The notes under the pieces: model-generated
What the model saw: only the letters and a program-made list of their open reading frames with translations
Told to the model about the DNA's origin: nothing
The model's database searches: none
Assembly (NCBI RefSeq): GCF_024649945.1
Contig: NZ_JANKMS010000017.1
Coordinates: 1-64,000 of the forward strand
Length of the DNA: 64,000 bases
Direction: 5' to 3'
Source: Flavobacterium panacis
GTDB taxonomy: Bacteria; Bacteroidota; Bacteroidia; Flavobacteriales; Flavobacteriaceae
Position numbers and translations under genes: made by a program
Shown here: positions 37,501-45,345 of the stretch, in pieces
How positions within the stretch are numbered: position 1 is the first letter of the stretch
Layout of the letters: every line of letters starts with the position of its first letter

Positions 37501-40500
37501 ACAGCAGTGTTTTGTTGGTACAGATATTACAATTGATTTTAGTAATGCCGCATTGTCAACAACATACAACAATATTAAAAAGTTTACAGTTGATGGTTTA
37601 CCAACTACGAACAACATAACATTTACAAAAGCAGGTTCATACAAAATTGTCTTGACAGATGATAATGGTTGTCCTGCAGAGATAGATTATGTAATTGAAG
37701 AACGATTAACAGCGACTGCAACAGTAGAGAAAGACCTTTACTGTGAGACAGGTAATGAAGCAGCCAAAATTGTTGTGGAAGTGAAAGGTGGTAAAAAAGA
37801 CTATACGTATCAAATGTACTTAGACGGAAGTGCAGTTGGTCTTCCTAAACCAGCGACTGGTGATTTTGAAGAATTAGTAACTGCTCCAGGCGTTTACACT
37901 TTTGCAATCTCAGACAGTAATGTACCATGTATATTTACAACATCGCCTGTAACAGTTAATGTACCAGGAACGATTACGCTTACACCATCACAAACAGATG
38001 TGATCTGTTTTAATAATAGCAATGGAAGTTTAACAGTTGTACCTTCAGGTGGAGTTGCTCCTTATAAATTTGTACTTACAAGTACAGGTACTGGTGCAAA
38101 TACTACAGGAGATACTAATGGAATTTATACAGATTTAATTCAGGGTGATTACCACGTTGTTGCAACAGATGCTAAAGGTTGTACAGCTGCAGCAGATATT
38201 ACAATTATTCAACCACCTTTATTAGAAGAGGATCATTCAGTTACACCAAATTCATCTTGTAGTACAACTACTGAAATTGTGGTAACAGGTATAGGTGGAA
38301 AAGGAACGTACCAATATGACTTTGGTAAAGGATATGATGATGCAGATCGTATTTCAGTACCTAATGATGGTTCAGTGGCTTCAGTTACTTATACCGTTAG
38401 AGATGCAAATGGATGTACAACAGCTCCGGTAACAGTTCCAATCGTTCCATTAAACAAACCATCAGCGTTAACGTTCTTACCAACAGCTATTACTTGTGCT
38501 TCTGGAAGCAGTAATGTTACAGTTACAGCTACAAATGGTGTAGGTGCATTAGAATTTAGAATTATAGAATTCAACGGAGCACCAACAACTATGTATGCGA
38601 TGATTCCAACAACAGGAAGCGCAGTTCCGGCGGTGTTTACAGGATTACCTTTCGGTGAATATAAATTTGAAGTAACGGATAGTAATAAATGTACTTTCGC
38701 TGATATACTAACAATTAAAGATGTTGTTAGAATTCAGGCTACAGGTGAAGCATTTGCGAAATCTTGTATCGGTACTAATGACGGAAAAGCAGTCTTTACA
38801 ATTTCTGATTTCAAAGGAACTTATACGTACTCAGTAACTAGAAATACTGTGGCATTTGATGGTCCACATACAACTTCTAATTCAGAAGTTACTTTAGCAA
38901 ATCTAGCTACAGGAACTTATGAAATTAGTGTTATTGATGATATTACAAACTGTGACATAAAATTCAGCGTTACTGTTAATGACCCTATCGCTGTAACAAT
39001 TACAGAAGAAGATAATGTCAATGCTAATTGTAATACAGGTGCAAAAGTTACGGTTGCAGGTCACGGAGGAACTCCAGGATATACGTATTCTTTTGTTCCG
39101 GCAAGTCCAACAGCAACTCCAGGAACATTTGAATCTGAAGCAACAAGAGAATTGAAACCAGCAGATGCTACTTCATGGTATGTGTATGCTAAAGATCAAA
39201 ACGGATGTATTTCTGCTCCAATTACAGTAGATATTGAGACAGATCCATTACCAGCAGGATTTACTGCTTCGGTAACATCACAATGTCCTGATGCAGATGG
39301 AAATTACGAAATCGTAATTACTCCTGGTACTGGAATGGGACCATTTACTTACAGTATCGGAAACGGATTCCAAACAGATGAGAAATTCACTGTAAAAGAT
39401 CCAAGAGCTTACGATATTGTAGTAAGAGACAGATTTGGTTGTGAAACTGAATTCCCTGCTTTAATTGAAATTTTAGAGCCAGTAGTTTTAGATGTAATAA
39501 AAGATATCTTACCAAGCTGTACAGATGGCGATGGTCAGGTAACAGCATCTGCAACAGGAGGTAAAGGTCCGTTTAGCTATACTCTTGATGGAGTTAGAAC
39601 TTTAACAACTACTACTCCTGCTGTATTTGATAGAGTAGGTTCAGGTTCACACACCATTGTGGTAACAGATCTTGGAACACCAAATAATTGTACAGATGAG
39701 GTTCAATTTGAATTAGCTCCAGCTACTCCTATTACAGGATTTGATGCAGTTCCTACTCATGTTTCTTGTAACGGTGGAAACAACGGTACAATTACAGTAA
39801 GTTTAGCTCCAATAAGTGATGGTGTTAATGATAATCCTAAATACATGTACAGTCTGGATGGTGGAACACCACAAGACAATCCGGTATTTAAAGGATTAAG
39901 AGCAGGAACTTATAATGTTTCTGTAACTTCAGGAAGAGGTTGTGAAGCCGATATGGATGTAGAAATCACTGAACCACGTGAGATTGTAGTTCGAGATCCA
40001 CTTGTAAGCCAATACGGTTGTATCCAGGAGAATATTAGTAATTATGCAACTATTACAGTTAGCGGAGTTACTGGTGGAACAGGAGATTATACTTATGAGT
40101 TTATTAAAGACGGAACTCAGGTTTACAAAGGTCCAAGAAATGTGTATACAGAAATGGATTATAAGGGAGGAATTTACACGATAAACGTTTCTGATATTAA
40201 TCAGTGTAGTGCTTCTGCAGTGGGAACATTTGAAATTAAAGCATTTGTTCCAATGGATAAACTTGCTATTAATGTAGATGACGCTATTACTTGTACTAAC
40301 CTTGAAGATATTTCAATAACGGTTAAAGCTAGTAACGGTACAACTTTACCAGGATCGTATACTTATAGCTTAAGCGGAACAAACGGAACCGTTTATGGTC
40401 CAACGCCTAGCACAGATGGTGTCTTTACAGATTTAGCAATCGGTGATTATATCGCAACAGTGACAAATACTGTAACTGGATGTACACTACAAGCATTCCA

Positions 40501-43078
40501 TTTTGTAGATGATCCAAACACGTTTGAAATTATTGCAACACCTGAAAATGATAAAGTTTGTTACGATGCTACTACAAGAGTTCAATTAACTTTTGTTGAT
40601 AATCAGCCAAATCCAACAAACGATGCAGGTCCGTTTGAATATACAATTACTGGAGGTTTAACTTTAATAAATAATGTAACAACTGATGCAGGTCCAATTT
40701 GGATTTCAAATCTAAAAGCAGGTCAATACAAAGTTGTGGCTAGATTGGTAAGTAAACCAGAATGTACAGTGGAGAAAATCTTCACGATCGAACAACCACC
40801 TACAGAGTTAGTGGTTACAACAACACAGTCTGAAATTACTTGTATCTCAGGTAACAATGATGGTAAGATTGTAGCATCAGCAACTGGAGGATGGCCAGGT
40901 GAATATTTGTATGAGTTGAGATTAGGAACTACTATTGTTAAAGGATACAATAGTTCTCCAATATTCGAAAACCTAACAGAAGGAAACTATACTGTTTATG
41001 CTAAAGATGGTTATGGTTGTGAAAGCTCTATTGACGCTAGTTTATTAAATCCAAAACAGATTAATGTTTCAATTAGTGCAACTCCAATGCTTACTTGTTA
41101 TGACAATGAAAATGGAGTATTAACAATTGATACAGTAAATGGAGGTTCAGGAAATTATACTTACACATTACATGGAGTATTAGTTGATGGAACGGTTATT
41201 ACTGCACAGGCACAAGGAGCAAATCAGTTTACAGATTTAAAAGCTGGAACTTATTATGTTACTGTAAATGATACATGGAATTGTACAAATGATTCTAATA
41301 CAGTGACAATTGATCAGCCAGAAATTGTAAAAGCAACTTTAGAAATTCAAAGAACAGAAACATGTGAAGTAGTTCCTGTTGTTAGATTAACAGCTATCGG
41401 TGGTGTTGGTCCTTATTACTATAGTGCTGACGATGTAACTTATACTGGTCCATTTAGCTCTTATGTAGATATTACGTTACCTGTAACAACTACAAAAGTT
41501 GAGTACAAGTATTTTGTAAAAGATTCTAATGGTTGTCGTAGTTATGAGTCGAACTATAGTGAATTCTCACCTGTTCCAGAATTAACATTTGAGCGTTCAA
41601 GTGAAATTGATATTAAATGTAAAGGAGGAGCCACAGGTTCTATCACTGTAGTAGCTAAAGGAGGTTTAGGAAACTATATCTATACTTTACAAGATGCTTC
41701 TGGAACAGACATTACTCCAGCTCCGACGCAGGATATTCCAGGTACATTTACACATTTACCAATAGGTAATTATATTGTAAAAGTGACAAGCTCTGATTGT
41801 AAAACAGTATCAACGCTGTTCGAATTAACAGAACCTGATAATCCTTTATTGGCAGCTGCTATTGCAACGCCATTAACTTGTAACGGTTACAATAATGGTA
41901 AAATTACTGTAAATGCGACAGGTGGTGTAGGAGCATATAAATATGCTATTGAACCAGAATTCAAACAGTTCTTTGACAAAAATGTATTCGAAAACTTGAA
42001 ACCAGGTTTCTATGATATATTAGTTCAGGATGAAAATGACTGTTACTTCTTCATCGAAAATGTGGAAGTTAAAGAACCAGATCCAATTGGAATCATTGAA
42101 ATCGAAGCATCAAGACAAGAAGAACATTGTGCTGGTGATAAAGATGCTGTTTTTGAAATCGAAGTAGCAGGAGGAACAATGCCTTATAGCTATAGTTTAG
42201 ATAATCAAGGAGGACCGTTTACGGCTGGAGATGCTGCTCAGACAAGGTTTGTATTCAATAACCTTGAAGGAGGAACACATACAGTTTACATCTTAGATGC
42301 AAATAAATGTACACAGGAAATTACCATCAATATGGCATTACCAGTGACGCTTAATCCAACTATTAAAGTAGATTATGATTGTGTGAACAATGCACAGGCT
42401 AATATGGTGATTGTTACAATAGATCCGTCAAACACAGATCCAACGCAAGTAACGTATTCTCTTGACAACAATGGAACGTTCCAGCCAAGTAATATCTTTA
42501 CAGATGTTGCAGCAGGACCTCACTACATGGTAGTAAGACATACTAATGGATGCGAAGTAACTACAGATTTATTTGATGTAGATGCAGTTGATCCTGTTAC
42601 TCTAATCGATGTGACAGAACAAACTACAGATATTAATACCATCACGGTAAAAGCTTCAGGTGGTTTTGCTCCTTATGAGTACAGTTTCAATGGTGAACCA
42701 TTCACGTCATCTAATAGTTACAGAATTTATAAATCAGGTATTTATAAAGTGATTGTAAGAGACAAAAATGGTTGTGAAGCTACGATAGATGTTAAAGGTA
42801 CGTTCTACGACTTCTGTCTACCGAACTACTTTACACCAAACGGTGGAAATGGTAATACAACTATTGGTCCTGATTGTGGAGCATTAGCTTACAAAGACCT
42901 TACATTCGATGTTTACGACAGATACGGTCGTGTAGTTGGTAAATATAGAGTTGGAGGTAAATGGGATGGTAGATACAACGGAAACGAATTACCAACAGGA
43001 GATTACTGGTATGTTCTTAAACTGAATGATCCTAAAGATCCTAGAGAGTTTGTTGGACATTTCACATTATACAGATAA
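25511..43078 (+). CDS. sprB: SprB-like giant gliding adhesin
   Basis: The 5,855-residue product moves along the surface of gliding cells in F. johnsoniae, where SprB is about 6,500 residues. A signal peptide ends near AHAQ (alternative start at 25520). Residues 30-380 form a unique domain; a DUF11-like segment follows (about 384-510). Then come about 50 SprB-type repeats of 70-120 residues, each ending in a D-x-(N/K/R)-G-C type motif (DANGC, DKNGC, DSKGC). About residues 1235-1440 are an unrelated insert. The C-terminus (PNYFTPNGGNGN to GHFTLYR) is a type B type IX sorting domain. Cysteines recur about twice per repeat. Frame is uninterrupted over 17.6 kb. Confidence 0.93.
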   Translation: MKTMKKPTIFKVFIAALLVLLSISSHAQLRKNFNPRKTTSLNGDILVIGNNILNRDNGNGQRPKDPYNDLGSNSKLNDNFNMKYIDIDSDSDTYNSSSAKLTIPQASKACYEIEYAALYWGATYRGSNRSKINEVKLKSPTDSDYKKLTGTLLFDEGGAGVSNPYVAKPYACFIDITDAVKTAKEGVYTVADIVTTEGQYQPGASAAGWSIFVIYKDPLLPNKYITSYDGFSIIRSSDDPLDIPISGFRTNPFGDVNVKLAFSALEGDNPLEGDGLFIKGAKSTTWGAISSLVRPIRVSGGRSTPNFFNSSISDGDVYMMDRVPNSKNTLGYDAGVVKIDNRNNSIIQNDETSATLRISTSSDSYYMFFNALAVEIIAPKIVLRKNALDKDGKNINGQPVTLNQELQYEINFRNEGNDNAKNFTITDELPKNVIFGGLGSITMDSRITATYDATTRKLVFTVPDAMVVANGAATPYSIKFKVRVVDDCNELIDACANRIENIAFSKYYGVKNTTPEGFGEGSYSTISQCNVGEPTATNFLVGIDKCLFSRDVSICGTATLTAALGYKTYVWRDPNGVIFGGNNRTVTINKPGKYTVNNSGAENCEPIQQTFNVTDYLAGKIENPVKGDNIDPATGLAFACVRDNKPFPKIFLCGLNDKREIDTKITGATKVTWQETKDVPPDDQPNPESCPYEGATNWTTIVDNNTKFTADRAGVFRIVVNYGNTCVVTHYFNVYQNKLDPKAEKQDIVCDTKGRITITNPPENTGYSYSLNGTDYQTSSTFNNVAKGSYKVQIRQTVLIDGQMSACPFFVDVNVEELVLTTDISATHPICTGQLGTITASINTVPGQYKFVLRKKGSTTEIQNTGLIDDNFKVFTGVEPGVYEVDMSTAKNGCKQTKEIEVFDYRLSAQAKVTKDLSGCGDGEITITVTGGTPRTGPPPYYMYYINDSADFVTNPVLTVTPETLPADGIFNIVVTDDKGCSVTIPPIKMVPVAKPTVTFKGNDVRCYGTDSGQIDVTVTATSPGYVVSYSVDGGSFSSISPITNLAVGDHSVVVKYVYAGVECTDPPQTVKIGGPAGMLTASAGVSELSGCGPTGFEKQGKIRITNVQGGTPLYKYSFDDQKTWIDENEAYVNPGKYTVYVKDKNECIYAMSNIVLDEKPADPSIDPNPVVVYNCDGTGNTTITVTNTGGANYTYEYYIDTKPNTPITSNVFTNVPTGKHEITVKYKLVAATTFSNLLKEDFGSGKDEKLTGIHPNYCWEKQDYITDCGHGLWHDYLLNDGEYVVTKGILPDHRNDFGWVIPVDHTSNGSDINGRYLAVNIGGAVGIGGIIYSKPIVDIIPNQDIKVEFYALNLLLKDNQKVKPNLTIELHKNGVAIPGASVNTADILQNEQWNLIDGLTINPGPNSSLDFVIRSNSDREDGNDLCVDDILVYQLPKSCIAERKMEVIIETNKAFKVSEPEIDDATCGDVNNGKITIAVENFDTTNGFKYSIDNGQNWNTSTTSPVTIEKLPKGNYKIIVKNDDAGFCTSTFDKEIKAPITLTTTASITKDATCIVGASITAVPQGGSPAYQYELYYTNGTLYESSTVATFTNVPEGTYYVIVKDKSSCASTASDPIDVKRPLPPRITLDGSSDLCYDAANKATLVVKVEGGLAPFFYSLNGGNAQKDNNKFEVGPGTYSIAVTDANGCVAEAITGIEIAKEIKAVPEITKLLDCTSSPEAEITIHASLGYPTYKYQVSTDGGNNFADMTSNVYKADKVGSYIFKVTDSKGCSVTTSAVNVNAKLTPTASIVSQTDPKCNNESTGQFTVQAAGGSGPTYEYKFNGGNYGASATYSNLNAFVGAVNTRTYTYQVKDSKGCESPVYEVTLTNPTKVSVSGSFQANTTCSTTTVVTILGDGGTGTYQYNFDGGSNYNGTTTKTITLTNAEQTVKFYVKDANGCTAEGEVKVPAFNPPTRIDISDPAAITCKVGGTTTSLTLTAVNGIAPFTYEVTSGPVTPTAITGNTATFTGLTAGFYEFKVTDARGCTTTGSKTIAQGVKIKAEGSKTDEKCFEAKNGSVSFTVSDVSSTGNFDYTITPNSGTPSVSGNTITRTNLAPGKYTFVATDRTTGCVSESVEVTVGAATAIDFTVNATKISCNNTVATLTISNISGGKGTYTYAFVRKDATAPTTYGTSLTVDTAVLTTNIDVYVKDVNNCAVKKSISILTEDAPIINPIAAQCYPGSPIAVTIDGTFARPATFSKDGNKFESSDTFNLTPGTYKLTVKDKFGCEAFINYVVPEQLTITPAIVPDATCTTETTISLSSTGGTGTRSYAVSIDNGTYNTVTSPYTATAAGTYKFRVSDSANPTCYAYTADIPVTLKATTFTINPSKTDVKCNGAATGTISISTTAGKAPYTYSVTKATIPVSTTALTTGLTAGVYDIVVTDHIGCTGTAQVTILQPDLLEANATIDPFTCSPTNAKESKDVTVTVTGGVAPYTYSFNGSSYGDDSTFSVSDNGNPQSVTYSVKDANGCTTQVETLDILPLNPPKITSVNASVIYCDPIGSRTSTVKVNLTAGTGTGTVVYTIVSGPTINTTGATDGEFKDLTPGSYVFRVTDGSGCYADFSKNIPAVVAIRATPTKLNDVYCKGGSTGNIRFNVTNFTSTYSYKVNSEPTVTGRNETVFTLANRPVGVYNVVFVDETTNCTVTEQVEIFEPNNPLDLVIDSNVNSNCGIITSTVTVHATGGTIGSGYQYAILDADDTTSTPIYGPNPVFNINSNSGADLNWVIYAKDANGCIVSRNVTIARDTQPTVTLDVPNQCSASGTSFTIVASGANGVVPYTYTINTGVAPSPANTFTVGAGTYVVTITDANGCTNTETVTVNDAMIATAVRKKDLTCTAISPTDASIEVNVTGGNPSFGYRVRMLPAAFTGTPIPFTSTRSFVYSTGTAGTYEFEITDGNNCPKLTNTVIVNPTTTVTATYTPTNPTCNAGTDGVVELRGTAGEAPFKYNFNGLGFGDKYIFGGLTAGSYSYTVRDAKGCEFNGTAVLTEPAPIDGLVEGTPIICDLNTLGTFKVSVLSGGVAPFVYTLYDSNRNQLQTYTETSASPTAVHTFAGLNFGYYYVTIVDANGCKFETSRLRIETPPYLKITTTADSFSCATGVNVTVTTTGGEGPYTYSIFGQAETAPIASNSYTFTGLAHNRTYYLQVKDKNNCISIAEEITPPSPSTIKITATSQTDATCAGSANGILNFTVEDYDPTVTTIRYRILDELTQLPLTTPIGDDLTGPAGGPVSETINNLPAGNYTLEVTEVGGTLCSTSYTFRIDQPAQPLNSVITNLVPANCNSGAIVTMRTTGGTAPYYYGVAVSPAMPTDFTSTNNVIELDPSSGTDWNIVVRDSKGCEVGRAQIIPVDSSPDIDLQIVDRCATEGNFSVNVIETTAGKGAYSISVDSDNSYSPLTGGLPYTVTNLTSGSHRIYIKDANGCVDFEDININAPLDLQPAVVSTDPTCTSVNGGSITLTTTGGTGTYTYTIDAAGATVTNNVISNLAYGNYTVTVTDGYCNTTVPVELKAPIPVTFDADVVDVACYNGATGSITVNLLPGNTETPYTYAIASATADPLPLGIVLIGNKFTNVPQGSYAITVTSGKGCPTTHTFDVDQPTAAVGAIAAVDPYNCNPSNTVQQAVVRVTGTGGSGSYKYNFDGGTTYTDDNELFVTDDTTVQRINYYVMDSNGCTYSNFVDVNPYQQLATIDFAVVTAPVCSRNVADIRVDVTGGYTPYAKYEIISPITRDNLNSDTFTGLAPNVNYLFRVTDANGCYIEGNYTVAPVVPINIVRTSFTNVSCNTLNGTSNNGSATFTVSDFSVSGDYTVSVAYNPTTLPIVTPSVANDVITLNGLSEGTYTVTVEDNITHCSQSASVTITMPAPILFDAVGSNVYCTEDNSTITISNITGGTSAYSYAAVIAGQVPTAFTPATDPLVVDTDLTNLAWDVYIQDRNLCISAPVRVNITHDVAPVLNMPAQQCFVGTDITIDFSNAALSTTYNNIKKFTVDGLPTTNNITFTKAGSYKIVLTDDNGCPAEIDYVIEERLTATATVEKDLYCETGNEAAKIVVEVKGGKKDYTYQMYLDGSAVGLPKPATGDFEELVTAPGVYTFAISDSNVPCIFTTSPVTVNVPGTITLTPSQTDVICFNNSNGSLTVVPSGGVAPYKFVLTSTGTGANTTGDTNGIYTDLIQGDYHVVATDAKGCTAAADITIIQPPLLEEDHSVTPNSSCSTTTEIVVTGIGGKGTYQYDFGKGYDDADRISVPNDGSVASVTYTVRDANGCTTAPVTVPIVPLNKPSALTFLPTAITCASGSSNVTVTATNGVGALEFRIIEFNGAPTTMYAMIPTTGSAVPAVFTGLPFGEYKFEVTDSNKCTFADILTIKDVVRIQATGEAFAKSCIGTNDGKAVFTISDFKGTYTYSVTRNTVAFDGPHTTSNSEVTLANLATGTYEISVIDDITNCDIKFSVTVNDPIAVTITEEDNVNANCNTGAKVTVAGHGGTPGYTYSFVPASPTATPGTFESEATRELKPADATSWYVYAKDQNGCISAPITVDIETDPLPAGFTASVTSQCPDADGNYEIVITPGTGMGPFTYSIGNGFQTDEKFTVKDPRAYDIVVRDRFGCETEFPALIEILEPVVLDVIKDILPSCTDGDGQVTASATGGKGPFSYTLDGVRTLTTTTPAVFDRVGSGSHTIVVTDLGTPNNCTDEVQFELAPATPITGFDAVPTHVSCNGGNNGTITVSLAPISDGVNDNPKYMYSLDGGTPQDNPVFKGLRAGTYNVSVTSGRGCEADMDVEITEPREIVVRDPLVSQYGCIQENISNYATITVSGVTGGTGDYTYEFIKDGTQVYKGPRNVYTEMDYKGGIYTINVSDINQCSASAVGTFEIKAFVPMDKLAINVDDAITCTNLEDISITVKASNGTTLPGSYTYSLSGTNGTVYGPTPSTDGVFTDLAIGDYIATVTNTVTGCTLQAFHFVDDPNTFEIIATPENDKVCYDATTRVQLTFVDNQPNPTNDAGPFEYTITGGLTLINNVTTDAGPIWISNLKAGQYKVVARLVSKPECTVEKIFTIEQPPTELVVTTTQSEITCISGNNDGKIVASATGGWPGEYLYELRLGTTIVKGYNSSPIFENLTEGNYTVYAKDGYGCESSIDASLLNPKQINVSISATPMLTCYDNENGVLTIDTVNGGSGNYTYTLHGVLVDGTVITAQAQGANQFTDLKAGTYYVTVNDTWNCTNDSNTVTIDQPEIVKATLEIQRTETCEVVPVVRLTAIGGVGPYYYSADDVTYTGPFSSYVDITLPVTTTKVEYKYFVKDSNGCRSYESNYSEFSPVPELTFERSSEIDIKCKGGATGSITVVAKGGLGNYIYTLQDASGTDITPAPTQDIPGTFTHLPIGNYIVKVTSSDCKTVSTLFELTEPDNPLLAAAIATPLTCNGYNNGKITVNATGGVGAYKYAIEPEFKQFFDKNVFENLKPGFYDILVQDENDCYFFIENVEVKEPDPIGIIEIEASRQEEHCAGDKDAVFEIEVAGGTMPYSYSLDNQGGPFTAGDAAQTRFVFNNLEGGTHTVYILDANKCTQEITINMALPVTLNPTIKVDYDCVNNAQANMVIVTIDPSNTDPTQVTYSLDNNGTFQPSNIFTDVAAGPHYMVVRHTNGCEVTTDLFDVDAVDPVTLIDVTEQTTDINTITVKASGGFAPYEYSFNGEPFTSSNSYRIYKSGIYKVIVRDKNGCEATIDVKGTFYDFCLPNYFTPNGGNGNTTIGPDCGALAYKDLTFDVYDRYGRVVGKYRVGGKWDGRYNGNELPTGDYWYVLKLNDPKDPREFVGHFTLYR
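29213..29830 (+). other. Unrelated domain inserted in the SprB repeat array
   Basis: The translated segment (SprB residues about 1235-1440) begins LLKEDFGSGKDEKLTGIHPN and ends CVDDILVYQL. It lacks the YTYS...GTY...DxxGC rhythm of the repeats and has the look of a jelly-roll binding module (GRYLAVNIGGA; IKVEFYALNL; VDDI near the end). The repeats resume after it. Confidence 0.7.
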
Positions 43079-43121
43079 CAAAATTATAGCCCCAATGATG
43101 TTATCTAAAAAAATTATTACA

Positions 43122-44090
43122 ATGAAAAAGCTTATTTTATCCTTAGTACTCATGGCTGTAACAACAAGTTACAGCCAAGAGTTAAACCTACCGGTGTTTA
43201 CACAGTATTTAGCTGATAACCCTTTTATTCTTTCGCCAGCTTATGCGGGTATTGGAGATAACCTCCGAATTAGAGCCAATGGTTTAACACAGTGGGTCGG
43301 AATTAAGGATGCACCCGATAACCAATCATTGTATGCAGATTTTCGTGTCCTAGATCGTTCGGGAGTTGGTATTTCGTTATACAACGATAGTAACGGTAAT
43401 ACGAAACAAACAGGAGCTAAGATTTCGTTTGCGCACCACTTAATTTTAGATTATTATTCTGAAAAATATCTATCATTTGGTATCTCGTATAACGTAAATA
43501 CCTTTCGTTTAGAAACAGGTAATTTTGAAGGAGTCGGAGGCGGTCTTGATCCTTCGGTAACAGATAATCGTCAAACTTCAAATAATAACTTTGATATTAG
43601 TGCTTTGTATCGTCAAAAAGGATTTTTTTTAAGTTTCAATGCCAATAACGTTTTAAAGAAAAATTTGACAAGGGATAGAACAAACGAACCAGATTTGCTT
43701 TCTAACTTTCAGTTATATTCTGGATTTACTTTTAAAGATGGCGAAAACAGACGAATCGAATACGAACCATCCGTTTTCTTGCAGTATTTTGCGAGTGACC
43801 AACGTTCTACAACCGATTTTAACTTTAAGTACAGACGTTATAACCGTTACGAAGATTATTACTGGATTGGAGTTTCGTATCGTTTCTTAAACGATCAGTT
43901 TCCAAAACCTTTAGCAGCTGGACCAATGGCTGGTTTTATGAAATCAAAATTCTATTTTGCTTATTCTTACCAGTTGATGTTTAACGGACTTGGAACTTAT
44001 AACTCAGGAACGCATTCTATCACTATCGGATTTGATTTCTTACAATCGATCAGTAACTGTCCTTGTACACAAGGTCCGGTTCATGATTAA
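43122..44090 (+). CDS. sprF: PorP/SprF-family protein, SprF
   Basis: SprF-type outer-membrane proteins are needed for type IX secretion of their cognate adhesin. Starting at 43122 gives a clean signal peptide (MKKLILSLVLMAVTTSYSQ); in-frame ATGs at 43095 and 43098 are alternatives. The mature part begins LNLPVFTQYLADNPFILSPA, the family hallmark, and continues with beta-barrel-like alternation. The product has 322 residues. It follows sprB by 43 bases and belongs to the same transcript. Confidence 0.9.
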   Translation: MKKLILSLVLMAVTTSYSQELNLPVFTQYLADNPFILSPAYAGIGDNLRIRANGLTQWVGIKDAPDNQSLYADFRVLDRSGVGISLYNDSNGNTKQTGAKISFAHHLILDYYSEKYLSFGISYNVNTFRLETGNFEGVGGGLDPSVTDNRQTSNNNFDISALYRQKGFFLSFNANNVLKKNLTRDRTNEPDLLSNFQLYSGFTFKDGENRRIEYEPSVFLQYFASDQRSTTDFNFKYRRYNRYEDYYWIGVSYRFLNDQFPKPLAAGPMAGFMKSKFYFAYSYQLMFNGLGTYNSGTHSITIGFDFLQSISNCPCTQGPVHD

Positions 44091-44253
44091 GGAGTCTTAA
44101 AAAGATGATTTAAAGCCTTAAAAAAGGCAATTAATATAAAGCGAGTCGCAACATTAGGTGTTTTTACCGCAATAATTTGAAATAAATATTCAATAACATT
44201 AAATTTGAGTCTTATCGTTTTGTTTTTCAAAAAGGTATAAATCGAATTTGATC

Positions 44254-45345
44254 ATGAAAACAAAATTTTCACTTTATGCGAAACACATAGTATTGTGCCT
44301 CGCTTTTTTATTTTTGCCGTATGCATTTACGACAACGAATACTTTTTTTTCACTACCCAATTTGTACTCCAATGCGCATGACAGAATTTATTTGTTTCTT
44401 TACTTTGCGCTCCTTTGTTTTTTTTATTTCAACTATTATTATTTAATTCCAAAGCTATATTTCTCAGAGAAGAAAGTGTTATATTATGTAACCATAATTA
44501 TTTTTCTTTTATTCTTTCTTTGGATCTCAACTGTTTTAGATCATCCGAGCCGTAATTTCTTGGATTTCGAATATCATTCTGGAAAGTTTGCCGGTCATCC
44601 AGCACCATTTCATGGAGAATTTCCTCCACCTCCGCATGGTAACCATCCAATGTCTTTCGCATTTAACGGAGGCCCACCAACACAATACAATCATACCATT
44701 TTGGTGTATTTGATTGGAGTAGCGACAAGTTTACTTTTTGCTATTTCAGGAAGATTACAAAGTGTCGAAAAAGAAAAAGTAAAATCAGAATTAGCATTTT
44801 TAAAGGCACAAATTAATCCGCATTTTTTGTTTAATACCTTAAACAGTATTTATGCACTTGCTTTAAAAAAAGACGATAAAACTCCAGATGCTGTAGTACA
44901 GTTATCGGAACTGATGCGTTACATTATGACTAATTCTAATGATGAGGTTATCGATTTAACGAAAGAAATCAATTACATCAATAATTTTGTTTCACTACAA
45001 AAAACGCGTTTAGGAAATACCGTTACTATCCATTATTCGGTAATCGGAAGTACTTTTGGTAAAGTGGTAACACCGCTTATTTTAATTTCTTTTATTGAAA
45101 ATGCATTCAAATATGGAGTTAATCCTGATCAGACTTCAGAAATCTATATTAAAATAGATATTGAAGAAGAAATCTTAACTTTATACGTTTCTAATAAAAA
45201 GACGTTCTCTGTTCAGTCAGATTCAGGTATTGGTTTACAAAACACAATCGAAAGATTAAAATTGGTGTATCCTAATAAACACGCTTTGATGATTGAAGAT
45301 TCAGAAGAGAAATACGTAGTAAATTTGAGCATTAAAATTCGATGA
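44254..45345 (+). CDS. LytS-type sensor histidine kinase with His/Pro-rich loop
   Basis: The ATG at 44254 is preferred to the TTG two codons upstream. The N-terminus has four predicted membrane segments (about residues 12-30, 44-62, 75-93 and 148-165). Between the third and fourth is a loop (residues 95-147) with seven His (97, 108, 115, 120, 128, 131, 147) and many Pro, predicted to face the periplasm. The cytoplasmic part is a His_kinase-type module: INPHFLFNTLNSIYAL with phospho-acceptor His190 and the ATP-binding FIENAFKYGV. It overlaps the response regulator gene by 4 bases. The loop suggests metal sensing, which is inference. Confidence 0.9.
   Translation: MKTKFSLYAKHIVLCLAFLFLPYAFTTTNTFFSLPNLYSNAHDRIYLFLYFALLCFFYFNYYYLIPKLYFSEKKVLYYVTIIIFLLFFLWISTVLDHPSRNFLDFEYHSGKFAGHPAPFHGEFPPPPHGNHPMSFAFNGGPPTQYNHTILVYLIGVATSLLFAISGRLQSVEKEKVKSELAFLKAQINPHFLFNTLNSIYALALKKDDKTPDAVVQLSELMRYIMTNSNDEVIDLTKEINYINNFVSLQKTRLGNTVTIHYSVIGSTFGKVVTPLILISFIENAFKYGVNPDQTSEIYIKIDIEEEILTLYVSNKKTFSVQSDSGIGLQNTIERLKLVYPNKHALMIEDSEEKYVVNLSIKIR

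Noticed and set aside
39970..39995. CACGTG near 39975 as a third parS
   Set aside because: The flanks do not match the parS palindrome and it lies within the sprB coding repeats.
25511..43078. Repeated DNA in sprB as a possible CRISPR or mobile-element cluster
   Set aside because: Repeats are protein-level (GC-closing motifs) in one frame, with no conserved spacer structure or transposase.
44200..44230. TATCGTTTTG upstream of the kinase gene as autoregulatory LytTR operator
   Set aside because: Only one half-site is present; no second copy at 21-22 bases.
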